From contig CAJTPV010000012.1 in the NCBI GenBank assembly GCA_910578505.1, positions 14,263 through 78,262 of the forward strand: a stretch of 64,000 bases of DNA. Reading direction: 5' to 3'. The translations under genes were made by a program, and so were the position numbers. The stretch comes from an uncultured Oscillospiraceae bacterium (GTDB lineage Bacteria > Bacillota > Clostridia > Oscillospirales > Oscillospiraceae). How positions within the stretch are numbered: position 1 is the stretch's first letter; each line of letters opens with the position of its first letter. The notes under the pieces were generated by a model. The model did not search any database and was not told the origin of the DNA. It saw only the letters and a list, made by a program, of their open reading frames with translations. Positions 31,986 through 40,494 of the stretch are shown here, piece after piece.

Positions 31986-32777
31986 ATGATGAAAAAAATG
32001 CTTTGTTTTTTGCTGGCAGTCCTGACCGCCGGGCTGACCGCCGGCTGTGACCGGGATGTGGAGCCGGACCTGACAGACTATGCCGTCGGGCCGGCGCAGA
32101 TCCCGGTGGAAATCCTGGGCGATCTGGACGGCGAGACCCGGCAGGCCCTTACCGGCGAGCCGAAATATGTGGCGCTGACCTTTGACGACGGCCCCCGGGC
32201 CGACACCACAGGCAGGCTGCTGGAGGGCCTTGCTGCCCGCGGCGCGGCGGCCACCTTTTTTATTATCGGCGAGCAGGTGCAGGGAAACGAGTACCTGCTG
32301 TGCCGCATGGCGGCAGACGGCCACCAGATCGGCAACCACACCTATTCCCACACCCGGCTGACTAAGGTGGACGCGGAGCACATGGTGGAGGAGATCAACA
32401 AGTCGGAGGTGGTGCTGCGGGAGGTGGTGGGAAACAGGAGCTTCTGGCTGCGCCCCCCCTATGGGCAGATGGACACCAAGCGGGCGGAGCAGGTCAGGAC
32501 CCCCATGATCTATTGGTCCGTGGACCCCCAGGACTGGAAGCTGCTGGACGCCGCCAAGGTGGCGGAGGCTGTGATTGGCAGCGTACACTCCGGGGATATC
32601 GTGCTGCTCCACGACTTTTACGCCACCAGCGTGGACGCGGCGCTGCAGATCGTGGACCGGCTCCAGGCGGAGGGGTTTATTTTTGTCACCGTCGAGGAGC
32701 TGTTTCGGATACAGGGCGTGACGCCTCAGACGGGGGTGCTGTACGCCCGGCCTGATAAGACGCGGCCCCTGGGGTGA
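31986..32777 (+). CDS. Polysaccharide deacetylase (NodB domain) lipoprotein
   Basis: A 263-residue protein. The signal peptide MLCFLLAVLTAGLTAGC has a lipobox Cys, so it should be lipid-anchored outside. NodB catalytic motifs follow: VALTFDDGPRADT (motif 1, catalytic Asp and metal Asp), HQIGNHTYSHTRL (motif 2 His pair), RPPYGQ (motif 3), WSVDPQDW (motif 4) and IVLLHD (motif 5). All key residues are present. It probably de-N-acetylates peptidoglycan or another glycan. ATG 31986 has AAAGGAG upstream. Confidence 0.88.
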   Translation: MMKKMLCFLLAVLTAGLTAGCDRDVEPDLTDYAVGPAQIPVEILGDLDGETRQALTGEPKYVALTFDDGPRADTTGRLLEGLAARGAAATFFIIGEQVQGNEYLLCRMAADGHQIGNHTYSHTRLTKVDAEHMVEEINKSEVVLREVVGNRSFWLRPPYGQMDTKRAEQVRTPMIYWSVDPQDWKLLDAAKVAEAVIGSVHSGDIVLLHDFYATSVDAALQIVDRLQAEGFIFVTVEELFRIQGVTPQTGVLYARPDKTRPLG

Positions 32778-32833
32778 GGGACGCCGCCAGGACAGACCCA
32801 TGCGTAAAAAGCCATGGACGGGTGTCTCAAGAT

Positions 32834-32871
32834 ATGACCAGGGCCATCCCCTTCGGGACGGCCCTGGTCAT
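32834..32871 (+). terminator. Hairpin after the deacetylase gene
   Basis: ATGACCAGGGCC (32834-32845) pairs with GGCCCTGGTCAT (32860-32871). The T-tract is weak (GTCTCC), so termination is only likely. Confidence 0.5.
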
Positions 32872-32993
32872 GTCTCCGGCTGTTCTTTACAGCGCCAATT
32901 TTTCTGGGGGCATCCTGCGCCCCTTGCCGCCGCCAGGCGGTCTGTTGACAGCCTGACGCATATGACTCTATTTCTCTCCTCCGGGGCAGCAGC

Positions 32994-33254
32994 TTAGAGG
33001 TAGTACTCGAAGAAATTCCGGGCGATATCGATGGCATCGTTCTCCTGGGGGCCTTCCGCCGCGACAGTCACCCTGCTGCCCCGCTTGATGCCCATGCTGA
33101 TCAGCCGCATCAACTGGCTGGTTCTGACCGTGCGTCCCTCCGCGGACACGGTGATATCCGTATCCTTGAATGCCTTGGCCTGCATGGCAAGCAGTCCGGC
33201 GCGGCGGGTGTGCAGTCCGGTTTCGTTCTTAACGGTGTAGGTAAACTCTTTCAT
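32994..33254 (-). CDS. HPr-family phosphocarrier protein
   Basis: An 86-residue HPr fold. The phospho-His is His15 in ETGLHTRRAG, with Arg17 retained but the usual Pro18 replaced by Arg. The regulatory region reads RTVRTSQLMRLISMGIKRG. Aligned on the LM and SxGI motifs, the canonical Ser46 is Gln47, with a Ser one residue earlier. It could carry phosphate from enzyme I but is not an obvious target of HPr kinase. ATG 33254 has AAAGGAG upstream. No PTS permease is nearby. Confidence 0.88.
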   Translation of the reverse strand: MKEFTYTVKNETGLHTRRAGLLAMQAKAFKDTDITVSAEGRTVRTSQLMRLISMGIKRGSRVTVAAEGPQENDAIDIARNFFEYYL

Positions 33255-33286
33255 AGCGAAGTGCTCCTTTCTGAAAAGCTGTGCCT

Positions 33287-33315
33287 ATTATATCCAAACA
33301 CTGCTCCATCTGCAA
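33287..33315 (-). promoter_or_regulatory. Promoter of the HPr-like gene
   Basis: On the minus strand TTGCAG (33315-33310), 17 bases, TATAAT (33292-33287). Confidence 0.65.
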
Positions 33316-33380
33316 GAGACACTTCTCCGAAATCACAGCCCCCTGGTCAACCGGGTTTTGGCGTTTTACACAATTTTCAT

Positions 33381-33403
33381 GTGAATAATTTGTGAATATT
33401 CAC
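33381..33403. promoter_or_regulatory. Candidate operator: perfect 12-bp palindrome with repeat
   Basis: GTGAATATTCAC at 33392-33403 is a perfect palindrome, preceded by a direct copy of its left arm (GTGAATA at 33381-33387). It lies between the end of the amylosucrase gene and the HPr-like promoter. Confidence 0.35.
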
Positions 33404-33429
33404 GAAGTGTTTCGCGCATTCCCGACCAA

Positions 33430-35403
33430 TCAGTCCCGCAGCAGCCAGGCGAAGCCGTAGGGATACAGGGTGATGTCCCGGATCTGGTCGTAATGGGTGC
33501 CGTACATCAGCTCAGACCAGCTGCCGTCCCGCTCCACGCCGGCCTGGACGAACTCGCCGCTGAAGTTAAAGAGGCACACCAGCTCCCGGTCCTCCAGCTT
33601 CCGGCACAGGGCCAGCACATGGCTGCTGCCGCTGTCCTCCACCCACACGTCCGCCCGGCTGTCAAAGCAGGGCTCCTGGGCCCGCAGCATCTCCAGCCGC
33701 CGCAGGCCCTGGAACTGCTTGCCCTGCCGGGTCTCGCCGCCGGTGCGCAGGGCGGCCAGGTCCCACTGGAAATTCCCGCGGTGGATGTACCGGCTGTCGT
33801 CCCGCTTCTCCGGGTCGTCGTGGTATGTATAGTCGTTGAGCTGGCCGATCTCGTCGCCGCTGTAGATGACCGGGATGCCGCTCTGGGACAGCATCCATGC
33901 GTGGAGGGTCAGGTCGCAGGAGATGGCCCGCTCCAGCAGGAAGGGGTCCTGCTGGTAGACCGCCGCCTCCACGCCGCACAAGGACGCGGTGGTGCCGCAC
34001 AGCCGCGCATCCCCCAGGCGGGGGTCGTCGTTGTACAGCTCGCCCCGGCTGAGGCTGCCCGGCCATTTGCCGGTAAAGTAGTCGTTGAGATACTTCTTGT
34101 GGGGGACCTCCCACTGGCCGAAGCGGCTGAGCAGCCAGGAATAATCCAGCCCCCAGCCGATGTCGTCATGGCAGCGGAGGTAGTTGAGGAAGGTAAACTC
34201 CTTGGGCAGGCTGCACACGGCCTCCATCTGCCGCCGCAGCAGGGACACGTCCCCGGTGGCCAGGGTGTGCCAGGTGGTGGCCATTGTCGTAACATTATAG
34301 AGCATATGGCACTCCGGCTTCTCCGTGGTGCCGAAGTAGGGCGCCACCTTCACCGGCTCCATGACCACCTCGCCCAGCAGCAGCACGCTGGGGCAGACGA
34401 TCTCGCAGGCGATGTGCAGCATGCGGGAGAGGGTGTGGACCTGGGGCAGGTTGCGGCAGGAGGTGCCCAGCTCCTTCCAGATGTAGGGGGTGGCGTCCAG
34501 GCGGAGAACGTCGATGCCCCGGTTGGCCAGGTACAGCAGGTTTTCCGTCATGTCGTTGAAGACCATGCTGTTGGCATAGTTCAAATCCCACTGGTAGGGG
34601 TAGAAGTTGGTCATCACCACCTGCCTGCAGTCGTCCAGCCAGGTGAAGCTGCCCGGCGCGGTGGTGGGGAACACCTGGGGCACGGTCTTCTCAAACTCCC
34701 GGGGAATGTCCCAGCTGTCGTAGAAAAAGTAGCGGTCCCGGTAGCCCGGCTCGCCGGCACGGGCTTTTTTCGCCCAGATGTGGTCCTCGCTGGTGTGGTT
34801 GAGCACAAAGTCCAGACATACGCTCACGCCGGCCTCCCGGCAGGCGTCGGCCAGGTGCTCCAAATCCTCCATCGTGCCCAGCTCCGGCTGGACCCGGCGG
34901 AAATCGGACACCGCGTAGCCGCCGTCGCTGCGGCCCTTGGGGCTCTCCAGCAGGGGCATGAGGTGCAGGTAATTGACGCCGCACTCCTGGAGGTAGGGGA
35001 GCTTTTCCTTCACGCCCTTCAGGTTCCCGGCAAAGGTGTTGACGTAGAGCATCATCCCCAGCATATCCCGGCGGCGGTACCAATCGGGGTCCTCCTCCCG
35101 GCGGCGGTCCTGCTCCTGCAGGGCGGCCTTGCGCCCCTCCCAGCAGCGGCGGAGCATGGCGAGGAAGTAGTCGAAGGCCGTCTCGTCATCGTGGTACAGC
35201 TCGCAGTAGAGCCATTTCAGCTCGCCGCAGCGCCGCTCCAGACGGCGGTCAAAGTCGGTTTGGGCGGTCTCCGGCTCCGCCGGCGCGGTCTTCACCGCCC
35301 CTCCGGCTGCGAGAAGGGCAGCTCTCTTGGCAGTCGCTGCCTGTTTGATCGCTTTTTTCTCCGCCGCAGCCTGTTTGGCGGTCTTTTTGAGCCTTGCCAT
35401 CAC
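33430..35403 (-). CDS. Amylosucrase-type GH13 glucan transferase
   Basis: A 657-residue GH13 enzyme. An Ala/Lys-rich N-terminal segment (about 40 residues) precedes a helical domain and the TIM barrel. Catalytic residues: nucleophile D303 in VLRLDATPYIWKELG, acid/base E345 in LLLGEVV, and D413 in RCHDDIGW. LRLDA..YIWKELGT and the HDDIGW form are typical of the amylosucrase/sucrose hydrolase branch (GH13_4), which moves glucose from sucrose to a glucan and releases fructose. No signal peptide: it acts in the cytoplasm. It overlaps the fructokinase gene by four bases. Confidence 0.85.
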   Translation of the reverse strand: MMARLKKTAKQAAAEKKAIKQAATAKRAALLAAGGAVKTAPAEPETAQTDFDRRLERRCGELKWLYCELYHDDETAFDYFLAMLRRCWEGRKAALQEQDRRREEDPDWYRRRDMLGMMLYVNTFAGNLKGVKEKLPYLQECGVNYLHLMPLLESPKGRSDGGYAVSDFRRVQPELGTMEDLEHLADACREAGVSVCLDFVLNHTSEDHIWAKKARAGEPGYRDRYFFYDSWDIPREFEKTVPQVFPTTAPGSFTWLDDCRQVVMTNFYPYQWDLNYANSMVFNDMTENLLYLANRGIDVLRLDATPYIWKELGTSCRNLPQVHTLSRMLHIACEIVCPSVLLLGEVVMEPVKVAPYFGTTEKPECHMLYNVTTMATTWHTLATGDVSLLRRQMEAVCSLPKEFTFLNYLRCHDDIGWGLDYSWLLSRFGQWEVPHKKYLNDYFTGKWPGSLSRGELYNDDPRLGDARLCGTTASLCGVEAAVYQQDPFLLERAISCDLTLHAWMLSQSGIPVIYSGDEIGQLNDYTYHDDPEKRDDSRYIHRGNFQWDLAALRTGGETRQGKQFQGLRRLEMLRAQEPCFDSRADVWVEDSGSSHVLALCRKLEDRELVCLFNFSGEFVQAGVERDGSWSELMYGTHYDQIRDITLYPYGFAWLLRD

Positions 35404-36344
35404 ATGACGCCCCCTTCCAGTTCCGCCGCCGTGGGCATGGCGGGGATCGCCCCGCTGCGGGAGCAGGTCAGCGCCGCCGCCCGGTTGGCGTAGTGCAGGA
35501 TCTCCTCCAGCTCACTGCGCTCCAGGCCCTCCAGGGGCTTCCGGCCCCGGCGGCAGAGGCGGCTGAGCACCGCGCCGAAAAAGGTATCCCCCGCGCCGTT
35601 GGTGTCGGCCACCTTCACCGGCACGCCGGGCACGGTAAAGCACTCGTCCCTCCAGCGGCAGAAGGACCCCGCGCCGCCCAGGGTCACCAGCACCAGGGAG
35701 ATGCCCAGCTCCGTCAGCTTCCGGCTGCCCTCCTCCAGGTCCGTGCAGCCAGTGAGCAGGGGCAGCTCCTCCTCGGACAGCTTGATGATGTCCACCACCG
35801 GCAGGGGCAGAATCATCCACTCCACGGCGTCCCGCTCCGTGTTCCAGAGGGCCGGGCGGTAGTTGGGGTCATAGCTGACCAGCACGCCGTTTTTATGGGC
35901 GGCGCGGGCGGCGTGGATGGTGGCGCTGCGGGCGATGCCGCGGGTAAGGCTGACAGAGCCGAAGTGGAGGATCTTGCTGTCCTCAATGAGCGTCTCGTCC
36001 ACCTCCTCGGGCATCAGGGCGCAGTCGGCCCCCCGGACAAACTGGAAGCTGCGCTCCCCGGCGCTGTCCACGGCGACAATGGCCATTGTGGTCGGATTGC
36101 TGCTGGTACACATGCGGGAGACATCCACACCGTTATCTGTCAGGACCTGGCGCAGATAGGCGCCGAAGCTGTCCTCCCCCACCTTGCCGATAAAGGCGGT
36201 TGGCACGCCCAGCCGGGAGGCGGCCACCGCCACGTTGGCGGGCGCGCCCCCGGGATTGGCGGCGAAGAGCGGGACCTGGGCCTCGTTCACCCCGAATTGG
36301 GTTAGATCGATCAGTACCTCGCCGATTGCGGTAATATCTGCCAT
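35400..36344 (-). CDS. PfkB-family fructokinase
   Basis: A 314-residue ribokinase-fold sugar kinase. The N-terminal GGAPANVAVAASRLG and the C-terminal DTNGAGDTFFGAVLSRL (catalytic Asp253, anion hole GAGD) are the two PfkB signatures. GEVLIDLTQFG at the start is typical of fructokinases. Coupling with the amylosucrase gene makes free fructose the likely substrate. Confidence 0.88.
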   Translation of the reverse strand: MADITAIGEVLIDLTQFGVNEAQVPLFAANPGGAPANVAVAASRLGVPTAFIGKVGEDSFGAYLRQVLTDNGVDVSRMCTSSNPTTMAIVAVDSAGERSFQFVRGADCALMPEEVDETLIEDSKILHFGSVSLTRGIARSATIHAARAAHKNGVLVSYDPNYRPALWNTERDAVEWMILPLPVVDIIKLSEEELPLLTGCTDLEEGSRKLTELGISLVLVTLGGAGSFCRWRDECFTVPGVPVKVADTNGAGDTFFGAVLSRLCRRGRKPLEGLERSELEEILHYANRAAALTCSRSGAIPAMPTAAELEGGVM

Positions 36345-36427
36345 GCTGTTAATACCTTCCTTTCCATCGCCAATCTTCCTTCGCGCCAGGGCGGCGGATT
36401 TTCAGCAGACCTTTTAAGATGACTTTT

Positions 36428-36456
36428 ATCATATCAGACTTGGAGAGATTTGTCTA
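36428..36456 (-). promoter_or_regulatory. Promoter of the fructokinase-amylosucrase operon
   Basis: On the minus strand TAGACA (36456-36451), 17 bases, TATGAT (36433-36428). Confidence 0.6.
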
Positions 36457-36547
36457 GCTTTTTAGATAAGACCCTGGGAAGATCCTTCCCTGACGAAAAA
36501 GAGCCCCGATCCAGGAAGAAATTTCAGCAGTTTTTTCACAATTCCTC

Positions 36548-36576
36548 TTGCAATTCGGTCGGGATTTTAGTATTAT
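36548..36576 (+). promoter_or_regulatory. Promoter of the PEP carboxykinase gene
   Basis: TTGCAA (36548-36553), 17 bases, TATTAT (36571-36576), 55 bases before the ATG. Confidence 0.65.
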
Positions 36577-36630
36577 GCTAGACAGGAAACTTTGCTTTCT
36601 GAAAACGCAAATTGTAATGGAGGAAAACTT

Positions 36631-38397
36631 ATGGCTCTGACCAACAACAAAGCCGTTCTGGCCTGGATCGATGAAATGGCAAAGATGACCCAGCCCGACA
36701 AGATCGTCTGGATCGACGGCTCCCAGGAACAGATTGAGGCTCTGCGCGCCGAAGCATGCTCCACCGGCGAGATGGAAAAGCTCAACCAGGAGAAGCTCCC
36801 CGACTGCTATCTGCACCGCACCGCCGTCAACGACGTGGCCCGCGTGGAGGACCGCACCTTCATCTGCTGCCGCAAGAAGGAAAATGCCGGTCCCACCAAC
36901 AACTGGATGGACCCCCAGGAGATGTACGCAAAGCTGAACAAGCTCTATACCGGCGCCATGAAGGGCCGCACCATGTATGTCATCCCCTATTCCATGGGCG
37001 TTGTAGGTTCCCCCTTCGCCAAGTACGGCATTGAGCTGACCGACTCCATCTACGTGGTTCTCAACATGTGCATCATGACCCGCGTGGGCGCCGCCGTGGC
37101 CGAGAAGATCGGCGACGATTTCATCAAGGGCCTCCACGCCAAGGCGGACATCGACCCGGAGAACCGCTATATCGTCCACTTCCCCGAGGACAACACCATC
37201 ATGAGCGTCAACTCCGGCTATGGCGGAAACGTGCTGCTGGGCAAGAAGTGCTTTGCCCTGCGCATCGCCTCCTACCTGGGCCACGAGCAGGGCTGGATGG
37301 CTGAACATATGCTGATTTTGGGCCTGCAGAACCCCGCCGGCGAGGTGCGCTATCTGGCCGCCGCCTTCCCCTCCGCCTGCGGCAAGACCAACCTGGCCAT
37401 GCTCATTCCCCCTGAGGCATACCGGGAGAAGGGCTGGAAGGTCTGGTGCGTGGGCGACGACATCGCCTGGATCCGCGTGGGCGAGGACGGCCGCCTGTGG
37501 GCCATGAACCCGGAGTACGGCTTCTTCGGCGTGGCCCCCGGCACCAACGTCAAGTCCAACCCCAACGCCCTGGCCTCCACCCAGCAGGGCACCATCTTCA
37601 CCAACGTGGTCCACAACCTGGACGACAACACCGTGTGGTGGGAGGGCCTGGACAAGAACCCGCCCACCAACGCCGTGGACTGGAAGGGCAACCCCTGGAA
37701 CGGCCAGGAGAGCACCGAGAAGGGCGCCCATCCCAACAGCCGCTTCACCGCGCCCGCCAAGAACTGCCCCTGCATCTCCCCCGAGTTTGAGACCCCCCAG
37801 GGCGTGCCCCTGAGCGCCATCGTCTTCGGCGGCCGCCGGGCCAAGACCGCCCCCCTGGTCTACCAGTCCCGTGACTGGGAGCACGGCGTGTTCGTCGGCT
37901 CCATCATGGCCTCCGAGACCACTGCCGCCGCCGCCGGCGCGGTAGGCGTCGTGCGCCGGGATCCTATGGCCATGCTGCCCTTCTGCGGCTATCACATGGG
38001 CGACTACTGGCAGCACTGGCTGGACATGGGCGAGAAGGTGGGCGCTGACAAGCTGCCCAAGATCTTCAACGTCAACTGGTTCCGCACAGACGACGAGGGC
38101 CACTTCATCTGGCCCGGCTTCGGCGACAACATGCGGGTGCTGGAGTGGATCATGAAGCGGGCCTTTGACGAGGCTGACGCCGTGGAGACGGCCATTGGCT
38201 ATCAGCCCAAGCCGGAGGATATCAACATGGAGGGCCTGGACATCAGCCGGGAGACGCTGGAGGGCCTGCTGAGCGTTGATAAGGCGCTGTGGAAGGAAGA
38301 GGCCCAGGGCATCCACGAGTTCTACGGCAAGTTCGGCGACAAGGTTCCCCAGGGGCTGCGCGATGAGCTGGCCAAGCTGGAAGAAAATCTGAAATAA
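36631..38397 (+). CDS. pckG: Phosphoenolpyruvate carboxykinase (GTP)
   Basis: A 588-residue enzyme that interconverts oxaloacetate and PEP with GTP/GDP. The kinase loop FPSACGKTNLAM (about 246-257) contains the reactive Cys of the GTP-type family. Other signatures are CVGDDIAWIR, the lid FGGRRAKTAPLVYQ and the guanine-site region NWFRTDDEGHFIWPG. In fermenting gut Clostridia it often runs towards oxaloacetate to feed succinate/propionate routes; the direction here is inference. The uniform C-ending codon use suggests high expression. ATG 36631 has TGGAGGAAAA upstream. Confidence 0.95.
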   Translation: MALTNNKAVLAWIDEMAKMTQPDKIVWIDGSQEQIEALRAEACSTGEMEKLNQEKLPDCYLHRTAVNDVARVEDRTFICCRKKENAGPTNNWMDPQEMYAKLNKLYTGAMKGRTMYVIPYSMGVVGSPFAKYGIELTDSIYVVLNMCIMTRVGAAVAEKIGDDFIKGLHAKADIDPENRYIVHFPEDNTIMSVNSGYGGNVLLGKKCFALRIASYLGHEQGWMAEHMLILGLQNPAGEVRYLAAAFPSACGKTNLAMLIPPEAYREKGWKVWCVGDDIAWIRVGEDGRLWAMNPEYGFFGVAPGTNVKSNPNALASTQQGTIFTNVVHNLDDNTVWWEGLDKNPPTNAVDWKGNPWNGQESTEKGAHPNSRFTAPAKNCPCISPEFETPQGVPLSAIVFGGRRAKTAPLVYQSRDWEHGVFVGSIMASETTAAAAGAVGVVRRDPMAMLPFCGYHMGDYWQHWLDMGEKVGADKLPKIFNVNWFRTDDEGHFIWPGFGDNMRVLEWIMKRAFDEADAVETAIGYQPKPEDINMEGLDISRETLEGLLSVDKALWKEEAQGIHEFYGKFGDKVPQGLRDELAKLEENLK

Positions 38398-38411
38398 GCG
38401 CATCGCGCGCT

Positions 38412-38453
38412 GGACGCCGCGGCTCCGGGAGGGGCTGCGGCGTCCTGTTTTTT
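38412..38453 (+). terminator. Terminator of pckG
   Basis: GGACGCCGC...GC pairs with GCTGCGGCGTCC (38412-38445), followed by TGTTTTTT. Confidence 0.85.
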
Positions 38454-38529
38454 GCGGATGCAGGCCATGATCCCCTTGCAATCACGCCCTGAAATCGGTT
38501 ATAATAGACGCAGAAAGGAGGCGGTGCCC

Positions 38530-39462
38530 ATGCCGGAGATGAGGCGGACTGTTAAGGACAGTGTGTTTACTTTTCTATTCAGGCAGCCGTTCTATACCCG
38601 CCTGCTGTATCTGGCGCTGCATCCGGAGGATGTGACCGTCACGGAGGAGGACTGTAAAATCATCACGCTGGAAAATGTGCTGATGACGGGGCTGTACAAC
38701 GATCTGGGCATACAGGTGCGGGACCGTCTGATTTTTTTGATGGAGGCCCAGAGTACATTTTCCGTGAACATTGTCCTGCGGATGCTGCTGTATCTTGCGG
38801 AAACCTACATGGACTACGTCAAGCGGCACCGGCTGGACCTGTATGCCAGTCCGCCGGTATCCATCCCCAGGCCGGAGCTGTATATGGTCTATACAGGCGG
38901 CAGGAGCAGCGTGCCGGACACCCTGCATTTGTCGGATTTATTCATGGGACAGGGCGCTCCGGATACGCCGGACTGCCTCGATGTGCGGGTACGGGTCCTG
39001 CGGGACAGCGCCCAGGGGAATATTCTGGATCAGTATGTCCAGTTCTGCAAAATCCTGGACCAGCAGCGCTTATTGTACGGCCGGACAAAGCGGACCATCG
39101 AAGAGACCCTTCGGATTTGTATGGACCGGAACATCCTGGCGCCATTTCTGGCGTCACGGAAAAAGGAGGTTGTTGATATCATGAGTATGCTGTTCAGTCA
39201 GAAAGAGATCATGGAGATCCATGACTTCAATTTGGCCAAGGCGGCCAGACATGCAGGCCGGGAGGAAGGCCAGCAGGAGGGGATGCAGAAAGGGATGCAG
39301 AAAGGGATGCAGAAAGGGATGCAGAAGGGCGGAGAGCTGGAATTTTTGCGGATGGCCAATCTGTCCAAGGCCCTGGCCGAATCGGGCCGGGAACATGAGC
39401 TGGCAAAGGCGCTGATGGACCGGGCGCTGTACGAGAGATTGCTGAAGGAATTCGGTCTGTAA
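38530..39462 (+). CDS. Rpn-family PD-(D/E)XK nuclease/transposase-like protein
   Basis: A 310-residue protein. The N-terminal part has the PD-(D/E)XK core of the Rpn/YhgA-like family: VLMTGLYNDLGIQVRDRLIF (catalytic Asp) followed by LMEAQSTFS (E-x-Q in place of E-x-K). A helix and an ELYMVYTG strand follow. The C-terminal region has GREEGQQEGMQKGMQKGMQK, a low-complexity repeat common in this family, coded here by exact 12-bp DNA copies. Rpn proteins cut DNA and promote RecA-independent recombination. ATG 38530 has AAAGGAGG upstream. Confidence 0.8.
   Translation: MPEMRRTVKDSVFTFLFRQPFYTRLLYLALHPEDVTVTEEDCKIITLENVLMTGLYNDLGIQVRDRLIFLMEAQSTFSVNIVLRMLLYLAETYMDYVKRHRLDLYASPPVSIPRPELYMVYTGGRSSVPDTLHLSDLFMGQGAPDTPDCLDVRVRVLRDSAQGNILDQYVQFCKILDQQRLLYGRTKRTIEETLRICMDRNILAPFLASRKKEVVDIMSMLFSQKEIMEIHDFNLAKAARHAGREEGQQEGMQKGMQKGMQKGMQKGGELEFLRMANLSKALAESGREHELAKALMDRALYERLLKEFGL
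39280..39327 (+). repeat. Four tandem copies of a 12-bp unit inside the Rpn gene
   Basis: GGGATGCAGAAA is repeated at 39280, 39292 and 39304 with a final copy ending AAG at 39316. It encodes (GMQK)n in frame. Copy changes keep the frame. Confidence 0.9.
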
Positions 39463-39497
39463 CCGGGATTCACCATGTGATAGAGGAGATAAACGAT

Positions 39498-40373
39498 ATG
39501 CTACACACCATTGAAAACGACTTTCTGCGCATGACCATAGACGACGTGGGCGCGCAGATGATGTCCATTACCGCCGCCGACGGAACAGAGTACCTCTGGA
39601 ACGGCGACAGCGCCTACTGGGGCGGCCGCGCCCCCAACCTGTTCCCCTACGTGGGCCGCCTGACGGACGACACCTACACCATTGACGGCCAGAGCTATGA
39701 GATGAAGCGCCACGGTTTTTCCCGCCGCATGGCCTTCGAGACCCAGAAGCAGGCCCCGGACAAGGTGGCCTTCCGCATCACCGCCACGGAGGAGACAAAG
39801 GCCGCCTATCCCTGGGAATTCGCCTTCTCCGTGGCCTATGAGCTGGACGGCGGCACGGTGTCCATCACCTACTGCGTGGAAAACCGGGACCGGCGGGACA
39901 TGTATTTCGGCCTGGGCGCGCACCCCGGCTTCCGGGTCCCGCTGGAGGCCGGAAGGCGCTTTGAGGACTACCGCCTGACCTTTGGCCGCCCCTGCCGGCC
40001 CTGGCGGGTGGAGATGACCGACGCCTGCATGATCGGCGGACAGGAGACCCCCTATCCGCTGGTAAACGGCGTGGACATGCCCCTGCGCCACGACCTCTTT
40101 GACCGGGACGCGGTGATCCTCAAGAATATGGACCGCACAGTCACCCTGTCCGCCGGAGAGGGGACCCGGGGGCTCACCCTGTCCATCCCCCGCATGCGCT
40201 ATCTGGGCGTCTGGCACACCCCCAAGAGCGACGCGCCCTTTGTCTGCCTGGAGCCCTGGGTCAGCCTGCCCTCCCGGCAGGATATTGTGGAGGATTTTTC
40301 CCAGCAGAACGACCTGGTCACCCTCTCGCCGGGGGAAATCTACCGGAACCGCTGGAGTATTTCGGTTTTCTGA
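39498..40373 (+). CDS. Aldose 1-epimerase (mutarotase)-like protein
   Basis: A 291-residue beta-sandwich protein of the galactose-mutarotase superfamily. Visible: WNGDSAYWGGRAPNLFPYVG (substrate-binding Arg), MKRHGFSRRMAFE with the catalytic-site His, LGAHPGFRVPL with the second His, and CLEPWVSLPS (Glu base). It resembles the LacX/YeaD-like group, for which the true sugar is often unknown. The ATG at 39498 has AGAGGAG nine bases upstream; the earlier GTG has none. Confidence 0.82.
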   Translation: MLHTIENDFLRMTIDDVGAQMMSITAADGTEYLWNGDSAYWGGRAPNLFPYVGRLTDDTYTIDGQSYEMKRHGFSRRMAFETQKQAPDKVAFRITATEETKAAYPWEFAFSVAYELDGGTVSITYCVENRDRRDMYFGLGAHPGFRVPLEAGRRFEDYRLTFGRPCRPWRVEMTDACMIGGQETPYPLVNGVDMPLRHDLFDRDAVILKNMDRTVTLSAGEGTRGLTLSIPRMRYLGVWHTPKSDAPFVCLEPWVSLPSRQDIVEDFSQQNDLVTLSPGEIYRNRWSISVF

Positions 40374-40391
40374 TTTTTTTGTGGAAAACAC

Positions 40392-40420
40392 GTGACAGAC
40401 GGCCCGCGCCGTGGTATGAT
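40392..40420 (+). promoter_or_regulatory. Promoter of the ROK-like gene
   Basis: GTGACA (40392-40397), 17 bases, TATGAT (40415-40420) with an extended -10 TGG. Confidence 0.55.
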
Positions 40421-40494
40421 ACCCCTGACGGAGGCCTGTCCGCGCTCCGCCGGGGCCGGCGGCAGGCCTTTGAATTCGATGGAGGTACGATACC

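Noticed and set aside
36454..38481. A 675-codon open frame antisense to pckG
   Set aside because: Shadow of pckG; the composition is typical of an antisense frame and there is no ribosome site or domain.
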